NCBI GenBank assembly: GCA_045561055.1
Contig: JBJKYL010000014.1
Location: 89,630-153,629, forward strand
Length of the DNA stretch: 64,000 nucleotides
DNA from: SMWC01 sp045561055
Lineage (GTDB): Bacteria; Pseudomonadota; Gammaproteobacteria; Steroidobacterales; Rariloculaceae
Direction: 5' to 3'
Position 1 is the stretch's first letter; every line of letters begins with the position of its first letter. The notes beneath the pieces are model-generated. The model did no database searches, had not been told where the DNA came from, and saw only the letters and a list, made by a program, of their open reading frames with translations. A program made the translations under genes and the position numbers. Positions 7,632 to 16,376 of the stretch are shown here, piece by piece.

Positions 7632-8240
7632 ATGCAGAACCTTACTTCCCGACAACAACAAATTCTCCTTTTAATTCAATCAGCTATAAAAGAAACAGGT
7701 ATTCCGCCTACCCGGGCTGAGATTGCTGAAACGTTAGGTTTTCGTTCCGTTAATGCTGCTGAGGAGCATTTGCGGGCCCTAGCACGCAAGGGCGTTATAG
7801 AACTGTTACCGGGTACCTCGCGGGGTATTAAGCTAAAAGATGCGATACGGGAGCAATTTGGTTTACCGCTCGTGGGCAAGGTTGCGGCAGGAGAGCCTAT
7901 TCTTGCTGAGGAGCATATTGAGGCGCGCTATCAGATAGATCCGGCGATTTTCGACGCTGAACCGCATTTTTTACTCCGGGTGCAGGGTATGAGTATGCGT
8001 GATGCGGGTATTTTAGATGGTGATTTAGTAGCGGTACATCGCTCATCCGAGGTGAGACATCGGCAAATTATCGTCGCACGCTTGGAAGATGAGGTAACGG
8101 TTAAGCGTTATCGCCAGGAGGGGCATCAGGTTTGGCTGATGCCTGAAAACTCCGATTTCGAACCAATCCAGATAGATCTCAGAGATGAATCCATGACGAT
8201 AGAGGGAATTGTCGTAGGCGTAGTTAGGAATGCCGTCTAG
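7632..8240 (+). CDS. lexA: LexA repressor
   Basis: SOS-response repressor that cleaves itself when RecA is activated. The 202-residue protein has the N-terminal winged helix (residues 1-70, PPTRAEIAETLGFRS), the cleavage site Ala86-Gly87 in KVAAGEP, catalytic Ser121 in GMSMRD and Lys158 in VTVKR. The start matches E. coli LexA by alignment, yet no Shine-Dalgarno sequence is seen because the second SOS box ends 6 bp before the ATG. The gap to imuA is only 36 bp, so lexA probably heads an SOS operon lexA-imuA-imuB-dnaE2. Confidence 0.98.
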   Translation: MQNLTSRQQQILLLIQSAIKETGIPPTRAEIAETLGFRSVNAAEEHLRALARKGVIELLPGTSRGIKLKDAIREQFGLPLVGKVAAGEPILAEEHIEARYQIDPAIFDAEPHFLLRVQGMSMRDAGILDGDLVAVHRSSEVRHRQIIVARLEDEVTVKRYRQEGHQVWLMPENSDFEPIQIDLRDESMTIEGIVVGVVRNAV

Positions 8241-8276
8241 ATAAAAAGCGTACTGCGTAAGTAATGCCTAATTATT

Positions 8277-8927
8277 GTGAGCATCGAGAAACTGATCAAT
8301 CATCCGCATATCTGGCGGGGAGAGAATAGTCAATCTTCAGACGTTGTTCATTCAACAGGTTTTAAGGAGTTAGATAGTCACCTACCTGGTGGTGGTTGGC
8401 CTACGGCGACACTGACGGAAATAATCCTAGATGGTTACGGTATTGGTGAGCTGAGTCTCTTAATGCCGGCCTTAGCGCGATTGAATCGACCGCAGGATCT
8501 TGAACAGGCTGCAGGTTGGGTTCTCTGGGTGTCGCCGCCTTTTATTCCCTATGCTCCTGCCTTGAATCGGTATGGCGTCGATCTGACCCGTATGTTGGTT
8601 GTACATGCGGCGCGAAACCATCGCGATAGCCTTTGGGCTGTGGAGCAGGCATTGCGTAACGGTTCGTGTGCGGTTGTACTAGCTTGGGTTCGGTCCGCGG
8701 ATGAGAATGCTCTACGGCGTCTACAACTCGCTGCGGAGGAGGGTTGTTGTTGGGTTGTGCTTTTTCGTCCCAAAAAGGCGCTTCAGCAGCGGTCGCCGGC
8801 CGCCCTTAGATTACAACTGTTAAGTAAAAGAGACAGTATCCAGGTCGAAATACTGAAATGTCGTGGTGGGCGGCCTAAAGTGATTCGTATCTGTCGCGGT
8901 GAGATGGGAGACACCGAGTGGTCATAA
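8277..8927 (+). CDS. imuA: ImuA, SOS mutagenesis cassette protein (RecA/SulA-like)
   Basis: ImuA (also called SulA2 or ImuA') works with ImuB and DnaE2 in damage-induced mutagenesis. The 216-residue protein has a degenerate RecA-like fold: FKELDSHLPGGGWPTATLTEI resembles the start of a RecA core but lacks a proper Walker A lysine-Ser/Thr pair. The start is GTG at 8277 without a clear Shine-Dalgarno site. It follows lexA by 36 bp and precedes imuB by 6 bp, so it lies in the LexA-controlled operon. Confidence 0.9.
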   Translation: MSIEKLINHPHIWRGENSQSSDVVHSTGFKELDSHLPGGGWPTATLTEIILDGYGIGELSLLMPALARLNRPQDLEQAAGWVLWVSPPFIPYAPALNRYGVDLTRMLVVHAARNHRDSLWAVEQALRNGSCAVVLAWVRSADENALRRLQLAAEEGCCWVVLFRPKKALQQRSPAALRLQLLSKRDSIQVEILKCRGGRPKVIRICRGEMGDTEWS

Positions 8928-8933
8928 CCTGTT

Positions 8934-10502
8934 ATGACCCGCTCCATCAATTCATTATCTTTATTAACAGGAGAAAAATCTTCCTCCCCTAGTGATTCAG
9001 CTTCCCAGAGTCCTGGTTGGCGTAAGTTTCACAAAAATCAATTATGGATTGCGGTTCTACTGCCTAATATCTCCCTAGAGTCACATCCTGATTACGATCC
9101 CAACGAAATAACTGTCGTGGTGGAACCAGAGGATGGTCACCATCGTGTCGTCGTAGCTAACAAAGATGCTCTTGAAATTGGGATTAACCGGGACCTCAAG
9201 CTTTCTACAGCCTACGCGTTGAGTAGCACTCTGAGAGTACTGAAGCGTTATCCCGATTCTGAACGAGCTATTCTAGAAGCTATAGCAAGACGGGCCCGGC
9301 AAATTACGCCCGTTGTGAGTCTTGTTTCCCCACAAGAATTTCTTATAGAAGTACAGGGAAGCCTAAAACTGTTTGGAGGGCTTAGAGCTATTAAGAAAGC
9401 GCTGCAAACAGAGTGTGAGTGCTATCGGCTTACGGTTTCGTTGTGTGCGGCGCCAACGGCGCTCGCAGCACTCTGGCTGGTGCGCCATAGGAGTGAGGAC
9501 GTTCGCTCCACAAAAAAACTGGTAGGAAATTTAGGCGTGTTGCCTTTAAAGGTGACGGGTTGGCCTGAAAGGACTCAATTAACCCTTCGAAGTATGGGAC
9601 TGCAGACTATCGGCGATTGCTTGCGCTTACCTCGAGATGGATTTATTCGGCGTATAGGTCGGGAGTATCTCTTGCAACTGGACCGATCTCTTGGCGAATA
9701 CGATTCGAGTCTTGAATTTCGACCGTCTCAAAGTCTGAGTTCTACGTTTGAATTCATGGATGAGGTTACTGATCCTGCTGTTCTTTCTCGTGCGGGAAAA
9801 AGCTTGATCCAGGAGCTCGTCAAAGTTTTGCGAAAACGACAAGTTGGTGTGGCGAGTTTTGATATTGTCTTTCAGCATTTGCACCGTTTGGCAACGGTAG
9901 AACGGATTAATTTACTAGGTCCCACTCAGGATCAGGAGAGGTTTTTGAGACTTTTTCTAGATAGACTGGAGCGCGTTATTTTGCCGGCTCCTGTTGTTGC
10001 ATTGGCATTGAGGACCGGACAGGCTGAAGTTGTGGTTGCGCGTAATATGACGCTATTTAGTAACGGTGTTCGACTGCAGCCGATAGATGCTATAGAGAAT
10101 CTAATAGAACGTTTACGTGGACGTTTCGGTGCCACGCATGTCTTTGGTATCAGTTTTATAGAGGAGCATCGGCCTGAGGTGGCTTGGAGCAAATCGCTTG
10201 ATTTATTGGTACGACAAAATAAAAGTGCCGGACCGAGTTTTTCATTGACACATCAACGACCTCTTTGGCTATTGCCTAGCCCGATTCCAGTGCCAGGTGT
10301 TCCCAATGACTTTCCTCATTGTCATAGGCAAGCTATCTTGCTATCGAAATTTGGACCGGAACGTATAGAAGCCGGTTGGTGGAGCGGTAAAAAAGTTAGC
10401 AGGGATTACTATATGGCTCTGAACAATAAAGGTCAGAGGCTGTGGATATATAAGGATCATTACGGAGCCCAGAATTGGTATCTCCACGGCATTTTTAGCT
10501 AA
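8934..10502 (+). CDS. imuB: ImuB, Y-family polymerase-like protein
   Basis: Catalytically inactive Y-family polymerase relative that links DnaE2 to the beta clamp in the ImuABC mutasome. The 522-residue protein has the ImuB-type opening LWIAVLLPNISLES (about residue 36) followed by the fingers/little-finger regions. The two acidic metal ligands expected at the start of an active Y-family palm are not seen; the strand reads VLLPNISLE. The C-terminal part (LWLLPSPIPVPG, GWWSGKKVSRDYYMA) is typical of ImuB. It is 6 bp from imuA and 4 bp from dnaE2. Confidence 0.9.
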   Translation: MTRSINSLSLLTGEKSSSPSDSASQSPGWRKFHKNQLWIAVLLPNISLESHPDYDPNEITVVVEPEDGHHRVVVANKDALEIGINRDLKLSTAYALSSTLRVLKRYPDSERAILEAIARRARQITPVVSLVSPQEFLIEVQGSLKLFGGLRAIKKALQTECECYRLTVSLCAAPTALAALWLVRHRSEDVRSTKKLVGNLGVLPLKVTGWPERTQLTLRSMGLQTIGDCLRLPRDGFIRRIGREYLLQLDRSLGEYDSSLEFRPSQSLSSTFEFMDEVTDPAVLSRAGKSLIQELVKVLRKRQVGVASFDIVFQHLHRLATVERINLLGPTQDQERFLRLFLDRLERVILPAPVVALALRTGQAEVVVARNMTLFSNGVRLQPIDAIENLIERLRGRFGATHVFGISFIEEHRPEVAWSKSLDLLVRQNKSAGPSFSLTHQRPLWLLPSPIPVPGVPNDFPHCHRQAILLSKFGPERIEAGWWSGKKVSRDYYMALNNKGQRLWIYKDHYGAQNWYLHGIFS

Positions 10503-10506
10503 CAGA

Positions 10507-13500
10507 ATGCTTCGTTATGCGGAATTACACTGCCTTAGTAATTTTAGTTTTCTTCGTGGCGCATCTCACCCGGAAGAGCAAGTAAAGCGCGCCGCTGAAT
10601 TGGGATACGAAGCCCTTGCTTTAACTGATGAATGTTCACTCGCTGGTGTGGTTCGTGCCCATGCTGCTTCTCGAAAGTTGTCGATTCAGTTGATTATCGG
10701 TAGCGAATTCAAACTAGCTAACGATTTGAGAATCATTGTTCTTGCTACCGATCGTGAATCTTATGGGGCGCTTTCGGCATTTATTAGTTGCGGTCGGAGA
10801 GCAACTGATAAAGGTTCGTATTATCTGAATACGAATGATGCTATGAAATACTTAGGCTCCTCAGACAATCTCATTTTATGGTTGCCAACAGAGAAGCCTA
10901 ATCTAAAGCAAGGGAATTGGCTTAAAGAATGTTTCTCTGGGCGGGTCTGGTTAGCCGCAGAGTTGTTGGTAAACGGACAGGATCAGCATTTGCTGAAAAT
11001 CTGGACCAAAACCGCAAACACACTCGGGATACCGATAGTCGCTAGTGGGAATGTCCACATGCATCGCCGGGAGAGGCAAATGCTTCAGGATACGTTAACG
11101 GCTATCCGGCTCAAGGTCCCGCTGGAAAAGGTGGGTTTCAGACTTTACCCCAATGCAGAGCATTACTTGAGATCGTTGGAAACGCTTGCCCGTAGTTACC
11201 CGGAGTCGTTATTGAAAGAAACATTAGTAATTGCCGAACGTATAGACTTTTCATTAGATGAATTACGTTATGAGTACCCCCATGAATTGGTCCCCGTTGG
11301 AGAAACTCTGACGGGCCATCTTAGAAGTCTCACAGAGGAGGGTATACGTTGGCGTTGGCCTCAAGGCGTGCCGGGTAAAGTACTGACGCTGATTGAGCAT
11401 GAACTCAAGCTTATTTCAGAGCTTAACTACGAGCCTTATTTTTTAACGGTACACGACATTGTTCAGTTCGCGCGTAGCAAAAAAATTCTTTGTCAAGGTA
11501 GAGGTTCCGCTGCTAATTCCGTTGTGTGTTACTGCTTGGGGATAACCGAAGTTGATCCGAAGCATATAGATTTTCTCATGGAGCGGTTTATCTCTAAAGA
11601 ACGGAATCAACCTCCTGATATTGATGTGGATTTCGAACATGAGCGGCGCGAGGAGGTCATTCAGTATATTTACGAGAAGTATTCTCGTGAGCGAGCAGCG
11701 CTAGCTGCGACGGTTATCAGTTATAAATCTAGGAGCGCTATCCGCGATGTAGGTAAGGCATTGGGGCTCGAAAATCTTCAGATAGATGCGCTTGCGAAAT
11801 CTATGCAGTGGTCGGATGGCTGTCAAGTAGGTTGGGAAAGAGTACGGGAAGCCGGATTGGATCCAGATAGTCCGACAGTACGTCATTTGCTATTTCTCGT
11901 TAGTGCTCTAATTGGATTTCCCAGGTACCTCTCTCAACATGTGGGTGGGTTTGTAATATCTCAAAGTAAATTAAATGAATTAGTGCCTATCGAGAATGCT
12001 GCGATGTCGAACCGTACTGTCATCCAGTGGGACAAGAACGATTTAGAAGAACTAGGCTTATTAAAAGTGGATATTCTCGGGTTAGGAATATTAAGTGCGA
12101 TCCGCCGCAGTTTTGATCTGATTCACGGTTTTTATGGACGCGAAACGAGTATGGACGATCTGCCGACTGAGGACCCTGTTGTTTACGAAATGATTTCTAG
12201 AGCTGACACGATAGGAGTTTTTCAGATTGAGTCGCGTGCGCAGATGGCTATGTTACCCCGGCTTAGACCTAGGTGTTACTACGATCTTGTGATCGAAGTT
12301 GCGCTTATCAGACCCGGGCCGATTCAAGGTGATATGGTGCATCCTTATCTCAGGCGCCGCGATGGAAAAGAGCCGATAACTTATCCTAGCTCACAGATCG
12401 AGGAAATTCTTAGGCGAACTCTCGGTGTGCCTATTTTTCAAGAACAAGTTATGAAGCTTGCTGTTGTCGCAGCAGGTTTTACGCCAGGGGAGGGCGATCA
12501 ACTACGTCGAGCGATGACTGCCTGGCGCCGTTGCGGTGGTGGCCTGGATCTGTTTGAAAAACGGCTCACCAAAGGCATGTTAGAGCGGGGTTACACGGGA
12601 AAATTTGCCGATAGAATCTTTAGTCAGATTAAAGGTTTTGGAGAGTATGGTTTTCCCGAATCTCACGCTGCCAGTTTTGCACTTCTAGTTTACGTATCTG
12701 CCTGGCTCAAGTGCTATGAACCTGCGGCTTTTTTCTGCGCATTGCTCAATAGCCAACCAATGGGTTTTTACGCGCCAGCTCAGTTAATACGTGCGGCCAA
12801 AAAAGACGGTGTGGAGATACGGCGAGTTGATATCTATGAAAGCAACTGGGACTCGACGCTGGAGAGCGACGCACATAGTAAACCAGCACTACGTTTAGGG
12901 TTGCGTATAGTTAAGGGATTATCAGTAGCTGGTGGCGAGAAAATAATAGCAGCTCGGTATAAGTGTCAATTCGTCGATTTACAGGATTTTGCAGGGCAAA
13001 CCAAACTTGATCACAAAGATCTTAAGGCGTTAGTTTCCAGTGGTACGTTAGAGAGTTTGACGGGGAATCGGTACCGTGCTCTATGGGAAATCGCAGGCCT
13101 ACAGAAACCAACGTCACTTTTCGCCCAAATTCATGTTCCGGAAGGTATTCCATTATTGAAAGCGCCGACGGAAGGTCAGTCCATCGTTATGGACTACCGC
13201 CACCTAGGATTTACTCTTGGCCGCCATCCCCTCGAGTTATTACGAGGAAGCCTTCTTGCTATGCATATTGAGCAGTCAAGCAAAGTTACCGAACTTCGGC
13301 ACGGCGCGCTCACGTATGTCGCAGGTCTGGTCATTACGCGCCAGCGTCCATCGAGTGCCGCAGGTGTTACCTTTGTCACTATCGAGGACGAGACAGGATA
13401 TCTCAATCTTGTTATCTGGGAGAGAGTTTCAAAATCTCAGCGTACCATTCTATTAGGAGCAACCCTGCTCGGTGTTAGGGGACGGGTACAGAAAGAAGGT

Positions 13501-13587
13501 AACGTAGTCCATGTGGTTGCCCACAAGCTCTACGATCATAGTACCCTGCTGGATTCTCTGCCTGCCCAGGCTAGAGATTTTCATTAG
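10507..13587 (+). CDS. dnaE2: Error-prone DNA polymerase DnaE2 (ImuC)
   Basis: C-family DNA polymerase III alpha-like enzyme that performs translesion synthesis as part of the SOS mutasome. The 1026-residue product is shorter than the replicative DnaE (about 1160) and typical of DnaE2. It has the N-terminal PHP domain (ELHCLSNFSFLRGASHPEE), the polymerase active site with PPDIDVDFEHERREEV (metal-binding Asp pair) and LPRLRPRCYYDLVIEVALIRPGP-type blocks. A helix-hairpin-helix follows, with a C-terminal OB fold that ends near VHVVAHKLYD. It ends the lexA operon and faces gspF tail to tail across 83 bp. Confidence 0.96.
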   Translation: MLRYAELHCLSNFSFLRGASHPEEQVKRAAELGYEALALTDECSLAGVVRAHAASRKLSIQLIIGSEFKLANDLRIIVLATDRESYGALSAFISCGRRATDKGSYYLNTNDAMKYLGSSDNLILWLPTEKPNLKQGNWLKECFSGRVWLAAELLVNGQDQHLLKIWTKTANTLGIPIVASGNVHMHRRERQMLQDTLTAIRLKVPLEKVGFRLYPNAEHYLRSLETLARSYPESLLKETLVIAERIDFSLDELRYEYPHELVPVGETLTGHLRSLTEEGIRWRWPQGVPGKVLTLIEHELKLISELNYEPYFLTVHDIVQFARSKKILCQGRGSAANSVVCYCLGITEVDPKHIDFLMERFISKERNQPPDIDVDFEHERREEVIQYIYEKYSRERAALAATVISYKSRSAIRDVGKALGLENLQIDALAKSMQWSDGCQVGWERVREAGLDPDSPTVRHLLFLVSALIGFPRYLSQHVGGFVISQSKLNELVPIENAAMSNRTVIQWDKNDLEELGLLKVDILGLGILSAIRRSFDLIHGFYGRETSMDDLPTEDPVVYEMISRADTIGVFQIESRAQMAMLPRLRPRCYYDLVIEVALIRPGPIQGDMVHPYLRRRDGKEPITYPSSQIEEILRRTLGVPIFQEQVMKLAVVAAGFTPGEGDQLRRAMTAWRRCGGGLDLFEKRLTKGMLERGYTGKFADRIFSQIKGFGEYGFPESHAASFALLVYVSAWLKCYEPAAFFCALLNSQPMGFYAPAQLIRAAKKDGVEIRRVDIYESNWDSTLESDAHSKPALRLGLRIVKGLSVAGGEKIIAARYKCQFVDLQDFAGQTKLDHKDLKALVSSGTLESLTGNRYRALWEIAGLQKPTSLFAQIHVPEGIPLLKAPTEGQSIVMDYRHLGFTLGRHPLELLRGSLLAMHIEQSSKVTELRHGALTYVAGLVITRQRPSSAAGVTFVTIEDETGYLNLVIWERVSKSQRTILLGATLLGVRGRVQKEGNVVHVVAHKLYDHSTLLDSLPAQARDFH

Positions 13588-13670
13588 TGTGTAGGGGGCG
13601 GAGATGCTTCGGTGATTGAAGAATGGAGAATCGACAGTTTCGTTGCGATTCTTCTCCCCACAGTAGCGGT

Positions 13671-14886
13671 TCAGACTACCAGTTGGTTAATTTGGAAAAT
13701 AGGTAGAAGAATAGCCATAACGATTGTTAGTACCATAAAGCCCATAATGATGATCAAGGCCGGTTCGAGAATACTCAGCATCGTATTCAGTAAACTATCC
13801 ATCTCGTTTTCCTGGTGACCCGCCGCACGCTCGAGCATTGACTCGAGTTGCCCTGAGGCTTCACCACTGGCAATTAGATGGATGCTCATCGGTGGAAAGA
13901 GTTTTGATCGTCCAAGAGAGCGGCCAATTGAGCTACCTTCTCTAACTCTAACGGTTGCCTCCTCGACAGCATTACGCATCGGAAGATTGGTAATGACAGT
14001 GCTACTGATACTCATCGCTTCGAGAACAGAAACCCCGCTAGAACTAAGAATGCTTAATGTCCTCGTAAAGCGTGCCGTATTGAGTCCGCGACTAACCCTA
14101 CCGAATACTGGTGTTCGCAGAACCCATTGATGAAAAAAACCGGCGAGGGCCTTCCTTTATAAAAATGCGATTTATGGCGAAAGCGGTTATAGCTATAGCG
14201 GCGATAATTGCGAGCCACCAATTTTGAAGAAAAGCTGAGAGAGAAATTAATGCTCTCGTTAGAACTGGGAGTGTTTGGCCCGTCGTCTCAAACACCCCGA
14301 CGACTTTAGGTACGACATAAATTAGCATTAGAACGATGATTGTCAGTGCCAGGCATGTGAGCACAATCGGATAGATTAGCGCCTGACTAACTTTCTGGTG
14401 CAAGCTAAGCCGAGACTCTGTGTAATCAGCTAGTCGTTCCAATACGCTACCCAGTTTCCCTGCTTGTTCTCCAGCCGAAACCGTCGCTCTATAAATCTTC
14501 GGAAACACAAGCGGAAAGTCATCGAGTCCGGCCGCTAGCGTGTACCCTTCGAGGACTCTTGCGCGTACCCCGAGAATAATCCTCTTGAGTCGCGCCCCTT
14601 CTGTTTGTTGGCTAACTGCTAGAAGTGCCTCTTCGAGAGGTAATCCGGCTTTGGTGAGTGTAGCAAGTTGTCGTGTAACTAGAGCAAGATCGAGTGCTGA
14701 AACGCCCCGGCGGATTGATAGCTCTTTGTGGCGCGCCTGCTCTTTTTTTTCGATTTCGGTAACTTCGACGGGATAGAGCTCTCGTTCACGCAATAGCCCC
14801 CGGATTTGTCGTGGGGTGTCGCCCTCTAAAATTCCTTTTTGTTCTTTGCCATTACTATCGAAAGCAACGTATTGATAGGCTCCCAT
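13671..14886 (-). CDS. gspF: Type II secretion inner-membrane protein GspF, apparent frameshift
   Basis: Polytopic platform protein of the type II secretion system. The N-terminal frame (14886 down to about 14140) and the C-terminal frame (ending 13671) together give the usual GspF of about 404 residues with two GspF repeats and three membrane segments. They are joined by a one-base excess in a run of seven T (forward-strand A at 14133-14139). With six T the protein reads continuously ...GPRRFFHQWVLRTPVFG and on into SRGLNTARFTRTLSIL. As written, translation stops nine codons after the run. This may be a sequencing indel, slippage or a real lesion. It overlaps gspE by 1 bp. Confidence 0.9.
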
Positions 14887-16376
14887 TAATCGCTCCGGGT
14901 CACCCTAAGAACTTCCTCCAGGGTCGTTTCTCCGCCTAGAATTTTATGCATTCCGTTATCGTGAATGCTTGGACCCTGTTGGCGTGCATATATTTCTAAT
15001 TCCTGTTCGCTAGCGCCATCATGGATCAGTGTTCGCATTGTATCGTCGACGTTAATGAGCTCGTAGATACCCGTTCGGCCATGGTAGCCGTGCTCACCCT
15101 GAGATGCATGGTAGAGTGTCGGCGGATCTTTTATATCGGCATTCATCAGCCCGCATTCGTATTCACCTGCCTTATATGGTTCACGATTATCCTGGTCAAG
15201 GACACGGATCAGTCGTTGAGCAAGAATACCGATCAAGCTAGACGACAATAAGAATGGCTCGACACCCATGTCTCTTAGTCGGGTTACGGCACCGACCGCT
15301 GTATTCGTATGCAGCGTGGAAAGGACTAGATGGCCAGTCAAGCTTGCCTGGATAGCAATCTTTGCTGTCTCTAAATCCCGAATCTCTCCGACCATGACTA
15401 CATCTGGGTCCTGGCGGAGAATTGCACGCAGACCTTTGGCAAACGTCATTTCCACTTTCGTGTTTACCTGTGTCTGTCCAATTCCGTCAATGTAATATTC
15501 GATAGGGTCTTCGACGGTCAGAATGTTGCGGCTCAGATCGTTGATTCGATTGAGCGCAGCATAGAGAGTCGTCGTTTTACCGGATCCAGTTGGGCCAGTG
15601 ACAAGCAGAATCCCGTGCGGCCGATGGATCAGCGTATCCATGATGTCCTGATCGCGTTTTGCCATACCTAGATGTGACAGGTCGAGTTTGCCTGCCTGTT
15701 TGTCAAGGAGTCGCAGCACGACACGTTCGCCATGACCAGAGGGAATTGTCGACACACGAACATCTACGGCACGACCAGCGATTCGCAGGGATATTCGGCC
15801 ATCCTGAGGTAGGCGTTTTTCCGCGATATCGAGTTTAGCCATGACTTTAATACGGGATATAACCAACGGGGCCACCGCTCTTCGAGACTGCAGAACTTCC
15901 TGCATTACCCCATCTATCCTGAAGCGAATTGCTAAACGATTTTCGTAAGGCTCGATATGAATGTCTGATGCATTTTTTTTAACCGCTTCCGTAAGAACGG
16001 CATTTATTAGACGAATGATTGGTGCCTCGTCATCGCTCTCAAGTAAATCCGATGGTTCGGGGAGTTGCTGTGCGACTTCGAGCAAATCGGTTTTGTCGTC
16101 TAGGCCTTCCATTATGGTCATGGAAGCGCCGGTCTCGTATGACGTCTGGAGCTGATCGTCAAAAGACTTTTCGTCAACGCGAGAAAATTTTACTGGACCG
16201 CCGACGAATCGTCTTATCTCGGCGAGGCTTAGTGTTGATACGCCCCGCCGGTAGATAACCTCGGTACGACCATCTTTGGTACCCTTGATCAGTACTCCGT
16301 GATGCTTTGCGAAGGCGAACGGGAGACGTTGCTCCTGCATCAATTCGGGCTGTTCTAGCTCTGGGTTAGCCGCCAT
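14886..16376 (-). CDS. gspE: Type II secretion ATPase GspE
   Basis: Cytoplasmic hexameric ATPase driving type II secretion. From the ATG at 16376 the protein has 496 residues, with an N-terminal domain contacting GspL, Walker A (GPTGSGKTTT), an Asp box, Walker B (DVVMVGEIRD) and a His box (STLHTN). The longer frame up to 16466 would run into gspD and is rejected; the chosen start overlaps the gspD stop by 11 bp. The CxxC pairs many GspE proteins carry for zinc are missing: the expected positions read LDQDNREPY and ASQGEHGYHG. Confidence 0.95.
   Translation of the reverse strand: MAANPELEQPELMQEQRLPFAFAKHHGVLIKGTKDGRTEVIYRRGVSTLSLAEIRRFVGGPVKFSRVDEKSFDDQLQTSYETGASMTIMEGLDDKTDLLEVAQQLPEPSDLLESDDEAPIIRLINAVLTEAVKKNASDIHIEPYENRLAIRFRIDGVMQEVLQSRRAVAPLVISRIKVMAKLDIAEKRLPQDGRISLRIAGRAVDVRVSTIPSGHGERVVLRLLDKQAGKLDLSHLGMAKRDQDIMDTLIHRPHGILLVTGPTGSGKTTTLYAALNRINDLSRNILTVEDPIEYYIDGIGQTQVNTKVEMTFAKGLRAILRQDPDVVMVGEIRDLETAKIAIQASLTGHLVLSTLHTNTAVGAVTRLRDMGVEPFLLSSSLIGILAQRLIRVLDQDNREPYKAGEYECGLMNADIKDPPTLYHASQGEHGYHGRTGIYELINVDDTMRTLIHDGASEQELEIYARQQGPSIHDNGMHKILGGETTLEEVLRVTRSD

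Noticed and set aside
13627..13652. Terminator between dnaE2 and gspF
   Set aside because: AGAATCG/CGATTCT forms a short stem but no T-run follows on either strand.
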